The translations under genes and the position numbers were made by a program. The notes beneath the pieces were generated by a model that was not told the DNA's origin, did no database searches, and worked only from the letters and a program-made list of their open reading frames with translations. A stretch of DNA of 64,000 bases from Channallabes apus (Eukaryota; Chordata; Actinopteri; Siluriformes; Clariidae). Positions within the stretch are counted from its first letter, which is position 1. The number at the start of each line of letters is the position of its first letter. The stretch covers positions 14,791,729 through 14,855,728 of the forward strand of contig CM060104.1 of NCBI GenBank assembly GCA_030522415.1. Reading direction: 5' to 3'. Positions 11,266 to 22,860 of the stretch are shown in pieces.

Positions 11266-13644
11266 TACCGTACTGTATGTATGACATCCACTAAGTCTCT
11301 CACAATATCCCTACCTTATTGTGAGTAGTGTATATGGAATTAAATAAAACACTATCATGTGACCCACACTTGTTTAACATTTTTTACAATAAAATCAGTT
11401 CATAAAACCTGGTAAATTATATTTGAACCATTTTATATGTCCATATCTAATATGTTGAAATAGATAGAACTGTAATAAAATTAATCACATCAGAATTCAT
11501 GTGTTTTTGTGTTTATTTGTTTTGTGGCATGTACATGAATGTCATCAATTATGAAAATTCAGATTGTCATTACTCTGATGATGGTTTTACAAATATGCCT
11601 TTTTTTTTTAGTTCCAAAACTGAACTTTTTTTTTTTATGTGCAGACACAAATGTGAACCATCAAAGGCAGACAAATCTAATCAATAAGGCATGCAAACTA
11701 TTTATGAGATTGCATTCAGGAAAGGAATGCTAAGAATACTAGTTCTATAGGGAAGTACTGAGAATTTAGACTTTTTGTGCTTAAGTAAACCTTTTTTTTT
11801 TTTTTTTTAATCTCTGACCTTTGTTCTTGTTCTCCACAAGCCGTCTGCCTCCTTCTGGTAATCCTGTGAATATTCTTGTGTCTGGAATAAACGAGAGGTC
11901 TCATGCCCTGCATTTGACCCTGTAAAGTTTGTTGGACAACACTGCCAGAAGTCTGTCACTGATGTCCTGATAAGGCTTACATACAATGAAGAAATTGTGT
12001 TAGAAATATCCAAATGGCATACTTACTGGTCTGGTACTTAATAACAACATAAATCAGAAAATCCAGTTAATCCAGTAAAATATAGTTAATTTATTTAAAC
12101 ATTGATTAAATGTTGAAACACTTATCTTACTGTGTCCTTTGGAACTTGCGCTATGGGAAGTGAGATATATGATGAGAAAGATGGTTTGCAAAGTACATAC
12201 AGATAGGTGACAAATTAAAGAAAAAACAAAGGCTGAATTATACTATGTTGTTCTCTGTATGATTAATTATTTCTGTCTAGATCTTATTTCTCTCAGGGCT
12301 CACTGAATGGGTTAATAAATAGAAAGGTAATGTAAATCATACATGCCTTGTAGTGACTAGATCTCCAACAAGATGAACATCTGTAATAGATTTTGGAGTG
12401 ACGTGTTAAATACTGCTCTCCAACACTATCATAAAAACACTAATTGAGAGGACAACCTTTGGAAGAATGATACTCATGACTACAGTACTGTGAGCTGTTT
12501 TTTGTTGCTGTTGTTGTTGTTTGTTTGTTTTGAGTTTGTGGTGACTTGTTTACTGTATGTAAGTTTTCCTTTAATTTGTCACTCTTGTACTGTATATGCA
12601 GTTGTGTTATAATACACATGTTTAGAGGAAAGAAATAAAAGACTCACATATGTTTAAAATAATGCAGATTGTATAGATTTAGTAGGTATCATGTAGGTGT
12701 AATGTTAATGGCCGTGATAATCATATACAGGTGCTCTGGTTCGGAAATGAGGAGTGTCTGTAAGTCATAAAAAGCAGAAGTGGCAATAAATATTTAACAA
12801 TAATCAGATGTGTGCCATTAGCCAAACACATGTAGAAACAAACAACATGAAAGAAATGGTGGTCGTATAAAACAGGATGTCTGAGCAAACACAACGCATC
12901 CCATGGTGCATCAGTAAGGTACATAAACTAATTTCAACAGTGGACCAGTACATGTTAAACACTATTGTTTACTCCATAATATATACACAGGAAGCTCCAC
13001 ATAGCTTGCTGACTGAAATGTCCCAGAGTACCCCAGTGACTCGCTGGACATACAACTAAACTGGGGGGAAATTTCTGGACAGGGCTGGGAAAATAAACAT
13101 GGAATATTTGTATCAGGCCAGTTAGACTGTTTCTCTTAAACTCAATTATGTTTGAAGATCCAAATCCAAAAGCCATCTATCATACTCAACAATTTAGCCA
13201 ATTTAGCAAACACTTGCTGTTTTTCCAAACATTATTTAGAACGGTAATATTTCTATGTTTGGAAATGTGTCATTAAAACGTCAATTGCAAAAACACACCA
13301 GTAGATGTCTCTATTTCTCAAAACTATTTTGTTTCCTGAAACGGACATGGACCATCCTGCGATCCGTAGCTGTAACCATGACGCACAGACATGGCGGAGT
13401 AACTAGCTGCTAGGTTAGAGCAGAGAGGTATCTGAACTGCCTGTCAAACTTTCTTTATTTGTTTTCTTTCTTTTATGTTTAACTTAAAATAATGACGTAT
13501 ATCTTCAGCTAGAGATCTGTCAGCCTCGAGACAGTTTACTTGGAGTGTTTTGTTGCTTTAGAATCGTAATGTAGCGGCTTAATCTCAAACCTGCCCATAA
13601 GCCCTACTCCCTAAGAGCCAGTAATTATAGATCCGACACCCTAT
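11266..13644. other. Upstream flank of ALG14, no gene seen
   Basis: AT-rich DNA with T-tracts at about 11600 and 11792-11810 and a TTG/TTTG-rich patch at 12500-12530. No exon is recognised. The region just 5' of ALG14 (13330-13770) is less AT-rich and has more CpG, which fits a promoter and 5' UTR, but I cannot place the transcription start. Confidence 0.5.
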
Positions 13645-13656
13645 GTAGTGCACTAC
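13645..13656. promoter_or_regulatory. 12-bp perfect palindrome upstream of ALG14
   Basis: GTAGTGCACTAC, a self-complementary 12-mer 118 bp before the ALG14 ATG. A dimer-binding site in the proximal promoter is possible; the function is inferred from position only. Confidence 0.35.
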
Positions 13657-13773
13657 AGCGTTATAGGAAGCCGGTTGGAGACTCGACCTTAGACTGAGCT
13701 GTACAAAAGTTCAAAGCCTGTCTTTCCTGTACGTGTACTTCTCCATTTCCAGACAATTCGTCCACACAAGGTC

Positions 13774-13918
13774 ATGTTTGTTTCGGCTTTTTGTGGAGTT
13801 TTGTTCGGTATTTTTCTGGCTGTAATGCTTTTGCGTTTAAGAACTGTGTTGCGGTCTAGAGCAGAATGTAAACCTGCCACAAAGGGCTCGGTGTGTGTTC
13901 TTATTGTAGCCGGGTCAG
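13774..13918 (+). CDS. alg14: ALG14 coding exon 1
   Basis: Encodes residues 1-48 plus the first base of Gly49, including the N-terminal membrane anchor and the start of the nucleotide-sugar loop. The donor is GTAAGA. The ATG was chosen because it is followed directly by the hydrophobic anchor found at the start of ALG14 proteins. Confidence 0.93.
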
Positions 13919-13967
13919 GTAAGATGTACACCTTAATTATGATCTGAATTATACAACATTAGTGCTG

Positions 13968-14010
<43 letters not shown>

Positions 14011-17000
14011 ACACTGATCAGACACGTGATGACCACCTGGCTAATACTGAGTAGGTCCTGAGTGCCACCAAAACAGTTAATGACCTAGTTAGTTACACCT
14101 TTCTATCACAACCAGCATCAACCTATTCATCAGTCTGATCTACAGTAGTGCTTATATTGGATCGGACTACACAGGCCAGTCTTCACTCCCCATGTGAATC
14201 AGTGGCCACCCATGACCCTGTCATCAGTTTACTGGTTTCCTTTTCATTGGATCCTGACCTTCCTATGTCCTGACCACTGCAGACCAGGAACGGCCCATAA
14301 GAGCTGCAGTTTTGGAGTTGCTCTGATCCAGTCATCTAGCCTTTACAATCTGGCCCCTCTCATAGTAGCTACAATTCTAATAACTTGTTACAGTCACAGG
14401 TGGAAGTGGGTTTTCCTGAAGTTGATGTGTTGGAAACAGAAGAAAAATATGCAAACATAAGGATTTGAGGGACTTTAACAATTGTGATGGATCGAGAACT
14501 GGGTCAGAGCAACTCCACAACTGCAGCTCTTGTGGGATCTTCCTGGTCTGCAGTGGTCAGGAAGTGGTCTAAGAAAGGAATACCAGTGCACTAGTGACAG
14601 GGTCCTGAGCGGCCATGCTTACTGATGCACATAGGGACCGAAGGCTGGCCTGTGTAGTCCAATCCCATAGCGCTAGTGTATCAGATCAGATTGTTGAAAA
14701 GGTTAATGCTGGCTATGATGGAAAGGTTTTAGAACACAGTGCATGACTGCTATGGTGGCAAAAAGTGGGAACCTACTCAACATTATGCAGGTGGTCATAA
14801 TGTTTTGGCTGATCGGTGTATATGCATCATTCACAGGTGGACACACGACAGAGATCATTCGTCTGATGGGGAGTTTGTCCCAGTGTTACACCCCACGCCA
14901 TTATGTGATAGCAGACACTGATAAGATGAGTGAAGAGAAGATTCGCACATTTGAGGCATCAAAAGAGAAAAGCGACACTCAACCACAGGTAATGTGGGTG
15001 TTTATTGATCTCCCCTGTTTTTTCGACCTTACTTCTCTCTCACTTTTTAACTCCTCCTTCATTGTCCAGAGGGTGGCGCTCTACTACCCTACTTGTGCTA
15101 CTACCCTAAAGGTCCTTCACAACACTGTACAAAACACTTGCGTTGAGGTTTTAGCTTAAAGATGGTTCAAAAAAGCAAGGCAACTGAACTCTCAGGTGTC
15201 TCCAAAACATTATTTTATTTACTGTTTTTTTTTTTTAAAGAAAGATAATTGATGCAGTGAAAGTAAAAATAATTATTGCCCATTTTAGGAGTGTTTGAGT
15301 TTTGGGGCCACAAGCGGATATAATCACAACAACAACAAAAAAACTCTTTTGCAACACCTCCTATCTCCTTTCCCATTGTTTTGTCTAATTTTATTTTAAA
15401 AACGCGTCTATACGTAAAGATGGCAGACCTTGACTTGATTTCTGGATCAAGGGTTCAAGCAGGTAATTTTGGGAAGTACTCCTAGTGCCTGCACATCTCC
15501 GAATGACCAGCAGATGGAATCATTTTTCTTTTCTGTACTGCTTCTAGTTCGGATCATAACACAGACCTGTTCTGAATGCAAGATTACTTTGCTCAGAGAT
15601 TTGGATAAGTATCAGGGCCTAATAATAGACCAGTCCATTATAGTTGTTTTATTATGTTATTTTACAGTGTATCATGTGACTTCTCCTTTCTTCCTCCCAA
15701 CTCAGTTCACCATTCACCGGATCCCACGCAGTCGAGAAGTTCGTCAGTCATGGAGCTCCTCTGTGCTCAGTACTCTGTATGCTCAGCTGTACTCCCTTCC
15801 TCTGGTCTTCAGACTCAGACCTGATGTGGTACGTGTCCCCCGCATTACCAAGAGATCCCACAGCCTCAGTAACTTTTCACTGCATTTCTTTCATCAGCTT
15901 GGCTAATTGCTGCTTGAGGCTTTGATTTTACTGCCACAATAGAAAAAATTCTTCACATATTTATGCTTAATTCCTTTGAGTAGCTTCAGCTCTCTTTTGA
16001 GGAAGAAAGAGGACGAAAGGGTTGTTTCTGAGCTTTCTGTATTTTTCTGATGAGGAGAAGTAGTTTAGTGTGAAGTCAGTATGCTTGTGCTACTAATAAA
16101 AATGTTTTTCTTTAGTTATATATTGCAGAAATTAAGCTTGCATTAACAGACTTTTTAATCCAAAGTCCTAGCTTTCTTTGATGCAGGTTTATAGATTTGT
16201 GTTACCCTAGGCAAGAATGAAGGGGAAAAAAAGCCCCACATTATGAACACATTGTGTACACATACTCAGCAAGCTAAACTCACAAAGCTCCTTTTTCTCA
16301 CAGGGATTAATATTTTATAAACAGACGTAGTGGCCAAAATGCACAGCCAGTGTCATTAAGTAATGGGCACCATGTTATGCATGGTCAGGTGATTGTCAAC
16401 AGGTTTAATCAACTACATGGCCAAAGGTTTGTCGAAATCAAAACATCACAATCGTTTCCTTCTTTGGACATCCCATTCCAAATTTAGTCTCCTTTACTGT
16501 TATAATATCCTCCATTCTTCTGTGAAGGCTTTTCATTTTGGAGCATGGTTACTGGTTATTCCCCTATTCAACCACATGAACATTAGTGAGATCATCTACT
16601 GGTTGGTGATTGCAGTGCCTCTCAAAGGTGTTCAGTAGGGTTGAGTTCAGGGCTCCATACAGGCCACTCCAACCCTGAATCTTTTTTATCTAAATTTGTA
16701 GTAACAGTTTGGTGAAAACGTCAGTGTGATGGCCAGGTGTTCGCATATTTCTGGCCTTATCGTGTCTTTTTTTCTATAATTATACATGAATAGATTTTAT
16801 ATTATTTAGTTAGCATGCATCTTTGTTAATGATGAACTGAAACCCTAGAAAACTGATGCTGTTGTTGGCCTTGAAGTGTTAGTTATACAAGCACCTTCCT
16901 AGAACTCAACTAGTGGCATTCTACATTTACAGAACTTCTCAGCATGAACCAACAATGTAAGGAACATCTTTTAAGGGTTTTCACCACTAGATGACATAAT

Positions 17001-17366
17001 CCTTTTCTGCTTTGTGTGTATGTCTGTTGTTTCCACTGTGCTTCGTGACATTGTTTAAAATATGGCAGAAATGACACCCTTGTTAATTACTTAGTCTATG
17101 ATTTAAAGAATGAGAAGCTGCAATCATGAGTACAGTATAAATCACTTCAAGCCTGCATTATATAATGAGGTAAATGAGTAAACTTTGTGAAGTTTGTGAC
17201 CTGAGAATGATTGAGGAAATGGTCCTGCATATTTTAAAAGAGAAAGTCTTCTGTAATTGCAGTCTTGTTGGGTTTCGTTTTACTGGCCACCAAAAGGTGA
17301 TGCAGTCTTTAATTAAAGAAAATGAAATGTGTCTCAAATCTTCCACATTTTACAGCATGTCTGCTT

Positions 17367-17406
<40 letters not shown>

Positions 17407-20400
17407 CACAGAGCCTAACATGTAGAAAAATTGCAATTCCACAAATGGATTGTCCAGGTTTGCTTCAATCATAGTGGATTTTGAAGCCTCGTAAGAAAGT
17501 CTAGTTAAAATTTTCCAATGGTTTCAGGCCTACTTGTTAACGTCAGATGGCATTCTTCGTTTAGTAAATGCCGCAATGCTATTTTGAGGTTGGACTTTCC
17601 ATTTGCAAGCTCTGTAAACTTTAACTCTGTTAATTGTGCCTGCTGGCTTCTGATAAGGCCATCATATCAAGAAATATCTTGTACAGAGAACCAAAACATC
17701 TGGCAATCCTCAGTCTGTCTCCAAGTGAGTCAAAAGTGTAAAGAAAAGTGTACAGAAACAGGAAGATAAACAGACTGAGGAGAATGGATGTGAGGGGGTA
17801 GAACCGACACATGCCTCGTTTCTCCTCATCCTGCAATCGGGAGCATGAGTTTTGCTCTCAGGCTGTGGCAGGGCCTGACTGGCTCCTCAGCTCCAGCTGT
17901 GAAACAGACAGAGAAGAGAAAGGAGGAGTGTTACAGCGTTGGGTTTCTGTACTGGCTGGGACAGAATAGGCCATGATTAAGCTGGATATAGCGAGATAGA
18001 AATGTGAGAGAGATGGAGGAAGAGCGAGGGGAAGAGGGAGAGGTATATATAATATAAGAGAGAGAGTTGCTGTTTCAATACTTGAACTTTCAATTTCAGG
18101 AATGTAACAGCATTTAAATCATGTCCTATCATCTTCATATTTTTGGCTTCTGTCCCCCTTTACTGCTGCGAGTCTTTGGTTAAAGTGATGTAATTTAGGG
18201 CTGGTGACGTCTGACGCACAGGTCGGTACTATGTGCATGCATTCCTTAGCATGACCTAAATCTCCTCCCTTGTTTGTTTTTACCAAACTTGAGCATGTGT
18301 GTGAGCAGGAGGAGGCCATGGGGGCTGCATTCTCGGGAGGCATCACAGGGATCTAGGGGGTCAGTCCAGGTAGGCGGGGAGAGATTAGGGGGTGGTCTTA
18401 AAGCTCCTTTTCCCATAAAAGGACATGTATGAATCACAGCTCCCCCTCAGCACAGCCCACCACCTCCAGATGTGTCAGCACAATCCAAGAGCCTGACGGT
18501 GTCTGAACAGACAAAATGTGAAGCAGTCTGTCTGAAGCCAGTGGAGGCTGGTTCATTCTAAGTTTAGAGCCATTGAGAAAAATCTTTATTTAACAGTTGT
18601 TCATGAAGCCAATAACAATGTGTCATGGGAATCTATACTGTAAATTGCTCGGTTTGCTTTAAAGCAGAATGCTCAGTTTCCAGGATCAAATTCGGCCTGG
18701 TTCGCATCAGCACTTTGGTGAAAGTCATGATCTAACATTGTTATTTTAAACTTATTCTTATATGCTGAAGCAGGTTTCAACTTTGTGGTAACAGCTTTCA
18801 GAAGACCCACATATGTGTAATGGTTGTGTCCACTTATGTGTGATGGTCATATATTCACAAATTTTTTTTAATTTGTTGATTCCCTAAAATGGGATACACA
18901 TTTTGGGATTTGGAGACAATTATTAGATTATAGTGAAGTCCAGAACCCAAAGGATTCGGACCATTGTTCCAGTGCTCTGAGATGTCTACACGTCCACACT
19001 ATGAAGTAGCACTTTCAATGGCATTGGTGTGAATTCTAGTGCAAGACGTACTACGGTCCATCTCGATTTTTTATTATTATTATTATTATTATTATATGCA
19101 AGCTCATACAGGATGAATGAATCATGGCAGCTGACCACATCTGGCACATTGGCCTTAACTTTGGATTACAAGTATCCAAAACTGAGGGCTGTGAAAATCC
19201 ACAAAACTCTCGTCACTCACTTGTCACCATCTCATCACTACAGATGGTGTAAATGTAGTCATTTTGTTGTGTTAGGCCAGTGGTGGCTCAGAGGGCACTG
19301 AGTTACTGATCGGAAGATCAGCGGTATGAGTCCCAGCTCCACCAGGTTGCCATTGTTGGGCCCTTAACTCTATCTACTCCAGGGATGCTATATCATGGCT
19401 GATCCTGCGCTCTGACCCCAGTTATGCTGGGATATCCGAAGAAAAAATTTCACTGTGCTGTAATGTATATGTAACAAACAATGGCTTAACTTAACTTAAG
19501 ATTACATCAGAAGTAAGTTGCAAGAGAACCCTTGCATATTTTCACTGGTGTCTGACAGGATGAAGTCTCTCACATGCAGAAAGTAGGAAAAATAAATGTT
19601 CTACATTCCATCTGTTCTTTTTGAGAAGGACAACTTTTCCTTGTGTGGAAAATCTGTGCTTTAGAAGACGAGGGGGTTTATCCAGTTCATATGTTTTCCA
19701 AAAACAAATGACAGTGGCTGGAGAGCTGCATGGTGAGTGGTCCAGCTCTGTGGCGTTCTAGTGTGGCTGCTTTCTGCTGAGCTCCTCTTTTCAGGGGTCC
19801 TTTTTTTTTTCTTTCTTTCTTTTTTTTTTTTTAACCATCCAGCCCTGTGCCTCAGCACCATATGTTTTATTTTAACCTTATTAGGAAATTGCTGGAGAAT
19901 GGAATGGAGTTTCTTGTTGATTGTTTTAAAGAAGATTCCAATGTGGAATTTGATATTTGCTTCCATTCCTTCCCTGTGATGCTTGGAATGACTGAAGGAT
20001 TCCCTTTTCAAATTTTTAAAAATGGTGCTTGAATACGAAGATCTGCTTTGAAAAATTGAAAAAGAAAAAAAAAAGACCATGCTTGTAAAAATTTTTTTAA
20101 ACACTCCTTGTTTGCCGCAAATTGTCCATATCAAGTGAACTGAAATGACATACAGTAGAGAAATAAACAGAGCAGAAGAAAGAGAGTAAAATACAGTACA
20201 GGATATAGAGGTGTATGAATGTGTACTTGGCTGTGGCTTTGAAAGAGAGCAGACTGCAAGTATTATTGTGATTTGAACACTCCATACACAGAATGGTGAC
20301 ACAGGCAAAATCCACATATAATCTCTTATTCATAAGGTTATGGACCACCAAAACAGCCTCACTGCCTTCATATAGATTCTGGAAGGACCGAGCGGCTTCT

Positions 20401-22556
20401 AAAAGGTTATTCACTTGATAGATGTTTTGATGATTGTGTGAAGATTTCACCTGCTGAAGTTTTTTTTTTTTTTTGTGTGTGTGTGGTCACCCATCTGTAT
20501 GTCAAGTCTTACTATTATCTGATTATTATGATCTTTTCTGCTTCTGTCTGACGTGCATGAGATGTCAGTCTAGTAGCTGTCTGGTATTCCTATTCCTCAT
20601 CCTGTGTACTGATAACATTGACATTTTTATGGTTGTCACAGCTGCGGTGTAACAGGGTGTGCGCTGACTCATATCCCCTTCAGACTGAAAGGGCAGGTGA
20701 GAATACTGATTCACACTTTCACCTTGTGTCATTCACTATGCAATGTAGTGTCTCACAGCTCTTGACTTCATCAGAATGTTGTCAGACTCATCATGAGCCT
20801 CCTTATCTGTGGGAGAACTCTGAGCTAGTTGTTATAAGCTATGGCTTGTACTGAGTCATTGATACCAATGCTGGAATCAGATGAAGTGTACAGTATATGC
20901 AAGGACGGGTGTGTACCGACATGTCTTAGCATTCATAAGTAGGAAACAATTCACCTTAAATTTAGGTTAAATTCAGTTCTTTAGAAATCTAACAGCTGCA
21001 ATGCTCTGAATACTCGTGTAAGAGCGGGAAAGTCTGGTTTGTATGAGGTTGTATACTTGTATACGAGAAAAAGGTTGGCTGGTTCATTCCAGGTGCTTTT
21101 CTGCCTGTCTGGCTGTCTATTGGATGAGATGTGGGGTAGAACATTTCTGAGGGATTTTCAGTATTGGTTTATGAATATGTTGTGCAGCAGAAAGTCCCCC
21201 CCCCCCCCCCCCTCATCTCCTCTTGTCCTCTCTGGTTCTGTAGACATGCACCAGCCTGATCCACTTCTGTAGTTATCTAATGCAGCAAGTGGCACATATT
21301 TTCCAGGACGATGTCAGGTAAAACGTGGGTCTAGCACAGAGGTGTTAGTGTGTTGTACTTCTAACCCTTTATTCTTTATTTGTGTTTATATCTGTAAGTG
21401 CCAAGGATTTTTTTGGCAACACTTTATCGGAAAACTGCAGAAAAATCCAGTTGAAGCTGCCTGCGGAGAAAAAGTACTCTTTCATAAAAATGATATATTT
21501 ACTTTTTCAACTGTTTTTTATTCTCAAATTCATGGCCTGTCATTCGTTATGTATTGAAGGGGTGTACATTATGTAAATCAGCATATTGTTGGCAAGAGAC
21601 TTATTATAACGTGTCTGGTACCCGCAGCAAATGGTCAGCACACAAGCCAAAGAATATTTAGAGCTGAAGTCAGCTTCTCACTGTTGGGTGACTATTTCCA
21701 AAGGTCTACAAAACATGAAGTGCAAGTACAGCTGTCCTTCATATGATACACAATTAAATTTATTTATTTATGTGAATCCTCACTGATTTCCTGGTTTTAT
21801 GTTGCTAGTGGCATTCAGGCTGGATGATTCTTTACCTAATGTGTCCCCAGCTCGTAGCTCTCTATTCCGTGTGTTGATGGATTCTCCAGATCCTGTGGCT
21901 TCTTTCCACTGCAGTCTGACCGCTTTCCTGTGCTACTCCTTTTCTCCAGTCTAACATCTCTCATATTTCGACTTTCAGGTTTCACCTACATCCCCATGAA
22001 TTGACCAGTTTAAAAGTTTTTATTTAATTGTAGATGCTTGCAGATCGAATCTAAGGTATTCCTGTTTGAATACTAGCAGTCAAAAGTTTGGACACACCTT
22101 CTAACTCTATTCTCTTTCGTGATTTTTCTTTCTACACTGTCAAACAATGCCTAAGGCATCCAAGATATGCAATAATATGCTTAAAAGATGTCTTCTACTT
22201 ATGCTCTGTAAAGATGATTTTTGAGTTTGGTAACTTTAAATGCACTTCTCCTCTGCAGCAGAGATAAAAAGACTAAACTTTTTACTGGTACTTTGTGCTT
22301 ATATGCATGTGTGTGTGTTTTTCAGGTGCTGTGTAATGGACCTGGGACATGCATACCTCTGTGTGCAGCTGGATTGCTCTTGGGGATCCTGGGGCTCAAG
22401 AGGGTCTTGCTTGTGTATGTGGAGAGTATTTGCCGTGTGGAGAGCCTCTCCCTGTCTGGAAAGATCCTTTACCCTTTTGCTGACTACTTCTTTGTGCAGT
22501 GGAAGCCTCTGCAAGCCAAATATCCCAAATCAATCTACATTGGGAGGATAGTATAA
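13774..22556 (+). CDS. alg14: ALG14, UDP-GlcNAc transferase subunit (4 exons)
   Basis: Membrane subunit of the ALG13/ALG14 enzyme, which adds the second GlcNAc to GlcNAc-PP-dolichol on the cytosolic face of the ER, an early step of N-glycosylation. ALG14 anchors the catalytic ALG13 subunit. Exons: 13774-13918, 14837-14988, 15706-15828, 22326-22556, joined length 651 nt (216 residues plus TAA), matching the human length. Residues 3-22 form a hydrophobic N-terminal anchor. VLIVAGSGGHTTEI (42-55) is the Rossmann-like GSGGHT loop, RHYVIADTD follows at about 69-77, IHRIPRSREV at about 102-111, CNGPGTC at 143-149 and VYVESICRVESLS from 170. The C terminus YPKSIYIGRIV matches the conserved tail that binds ALG13. 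All intron junctions are GT-AG and phases agree. No frameshift was seen. Confidence 0.97.
13971..14005. repeat. (TA)n microsatellite
   Basis: About 16 TA units in ALG14 intron 1, directly abutting the fold-back transposon. TA is also the Tc1 target, so the array may have been the insertion site. Confidence 0.85.
14010..14820. mobile_element. Fold-back Tc1-like element in ALG14 intron 1
   Basis: The left end reads ACACTGATCAG ... TGATGACCACCTG and the right end reads CAGGTGGTCATAATGTTTTGGCTGATCGGTGT, inverted copies of the termini of a Tc1-like family widespread in fish. The interior is also inverted. The block GGACTACACAGGCCAGTCTTC (from about 14163) reappears as the reverse complement near 14640-14662, and ACCCTGTCATCAG and AAGAGCTGCAGTTTTGGAG also reappear inverted. 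The element is therefore two head-to-head copies of the same terminal region, with a junction near 14465. The transposase C-terminal half is missing, so it cannot move by itself. Confidence 0.8.
14809..14813 (+). promoter_or_regulatory. alg14: Candidate branch point of ALG14 intron 1
   Basis: CTGAT matches the yTnAy branch-point consensus. Its A (14812) is 24 nt before the acceptor AG (14835-14836). The motif is part of the transposon terminus (GGCTGATCGGTGTA). No strong pyrimidine tract follows. Confidence 0.45.
14837..14988 (+). CDS. alg14: ALG14 coding exon 2
   Basis: Encodes residues 49-99, beginning with GGHTTEIIRLMGSLS. Phase 1 entry and phase 0 exit, donor GTAATG. The acceptor follows only 16 bp after the end of the fold-back transposon. 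Confidence 0.95.
15706..15828 (+). CDS. alg14: ALG14 coding exon 3
   Basis: Encodes residues 100-140 (FTIHRIPRSREV ... VFRLRPDV). It has a strong pyrimidine-rich acceptor and donor GTACGT. Length 123 nt, phase 0 on both sides. Confidence 0.95.
16415..16769. mobile_element. Tc1-type MITE (degraded)
   Basis: The left end (ACATGGCCAAAGGTTTGT) and right end (GTTCGCATATTTCTGGCC) are imperfect inverted repeats of the fish Tc1-like terminus ATGGCCAAAAGTATGTGGAC. The interior contains no transposase frame. Confidence 0.6.
17369..17403 (+). repeat. Poly-T tract
   Basis: 35 uninterrupted T in ALG14 intron 3. This could be the reversed poly-A tail of a retroposed sequence, but no such element is recognisable next to it. 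Confidence 0.9.
19277..19498 (+). repeat. tRNA-derived SINE
   Basis: A-box-like GTGGTGGCTCAGAGGG, then CTGATCGGAAGATCAGCGGTATGAGTCCCAG (a degenerate B box), then CCACCAGGTTGCCATTGTTGGGCCCTTAACTC. The same type in better-preserved form lies at 47808-47967 on the minus strand. Confidence 0.65.
22078..22200 (+). mobile_element. Tc1-like terminal fragment
   Basis: AGTCAAAAGTTTGGACACACCTTCT is the typical terminus of a fish Tc1-like family. No matching inverted end was found nearby, so it is a solo end or truncated copy in ALG14 intron 3. Confidence 0.6.
22326..22556 (+). CDS. alg14: ALG14 coding exon 4
   Basis: Encodes residues 141-216 (VLCNGPGTC ... YIGRIV) plus TAA. The acceptor is TTTTTCAG. 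This exon carries most of the C-terminal domain that contacts ALG13. Confidence 0.96.
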   Translation: MLCNGPGTCIPLCAAGLLLGILGLKRVLLVYVESICRVESLSLSGKILYPFADYFFVQWKPLQAKYPKSIYIGRIV

Positions 22557-22834
22557 ACGGAAATGTGACTTGACAGAACTTTATTGTACAGTGACCTCTA
22601 TTGGGTCATATTTAAGAACTTTCCATACTGTGTGTGATGGTTTCCATATTACCTGTCTGGTTAATTACTGACACTGTTACTGGAATGTAGTGTTTTCGGT
22701 TACGGCGAGCTGTAAGGAATGACATGCGCTATGATTTATGCATTGGGTGTCCTTATGCCCTTGTGGTTGCTTAGGTGTAGCTAAAAATCCTGCTACTGTA
22801 CATTAGATGTATTCCATATTTTTTATTTTTTTTA

Positions 22835-22840
22835 AATAAA
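22835..22840 (+). promoter_or_regulatory. alg14: Polyadenylation signal, ALG14
   Basis: AATAAA about 280 bp after the ALG14 stop codon, the first canonical hexamer downstream. It implies a short 3' UTR (22557 to about 22860). Confidence 0.65.
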
Positions 22841-22860
22841 TGAACTCAAGGCCAGACTTG

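Larger units (their letters stand above)
15829..22325 (+). other. alg14: ALG14 intron 3 (6.5 kb)
   Basis: Contains a Tc1-type MITE (16415-16769), a 35-bp poly-T tract (17369-17403), a less AT-rich patch (about 18170-18540), an (ATT)n run at 19072-19096, a tRNA-derived SINE (19277-19498), a 17-bp C run (21196-21212) and a Tc1 terminal fragment (22078-22200). No additional ALG14 exon is needed, because exons 3 and 4 join in phase. Confidence 0.85.

Noticed and set aside
19661..20317. 218-residue minus-strand open frame in ALG14 intron 3
   Set aside because: It includes a long Lys run translated from a T-rich tract and hydrophobic low-complexity sequence. Only its upstream neighbour (20097-20460) was kept as a weak finding.
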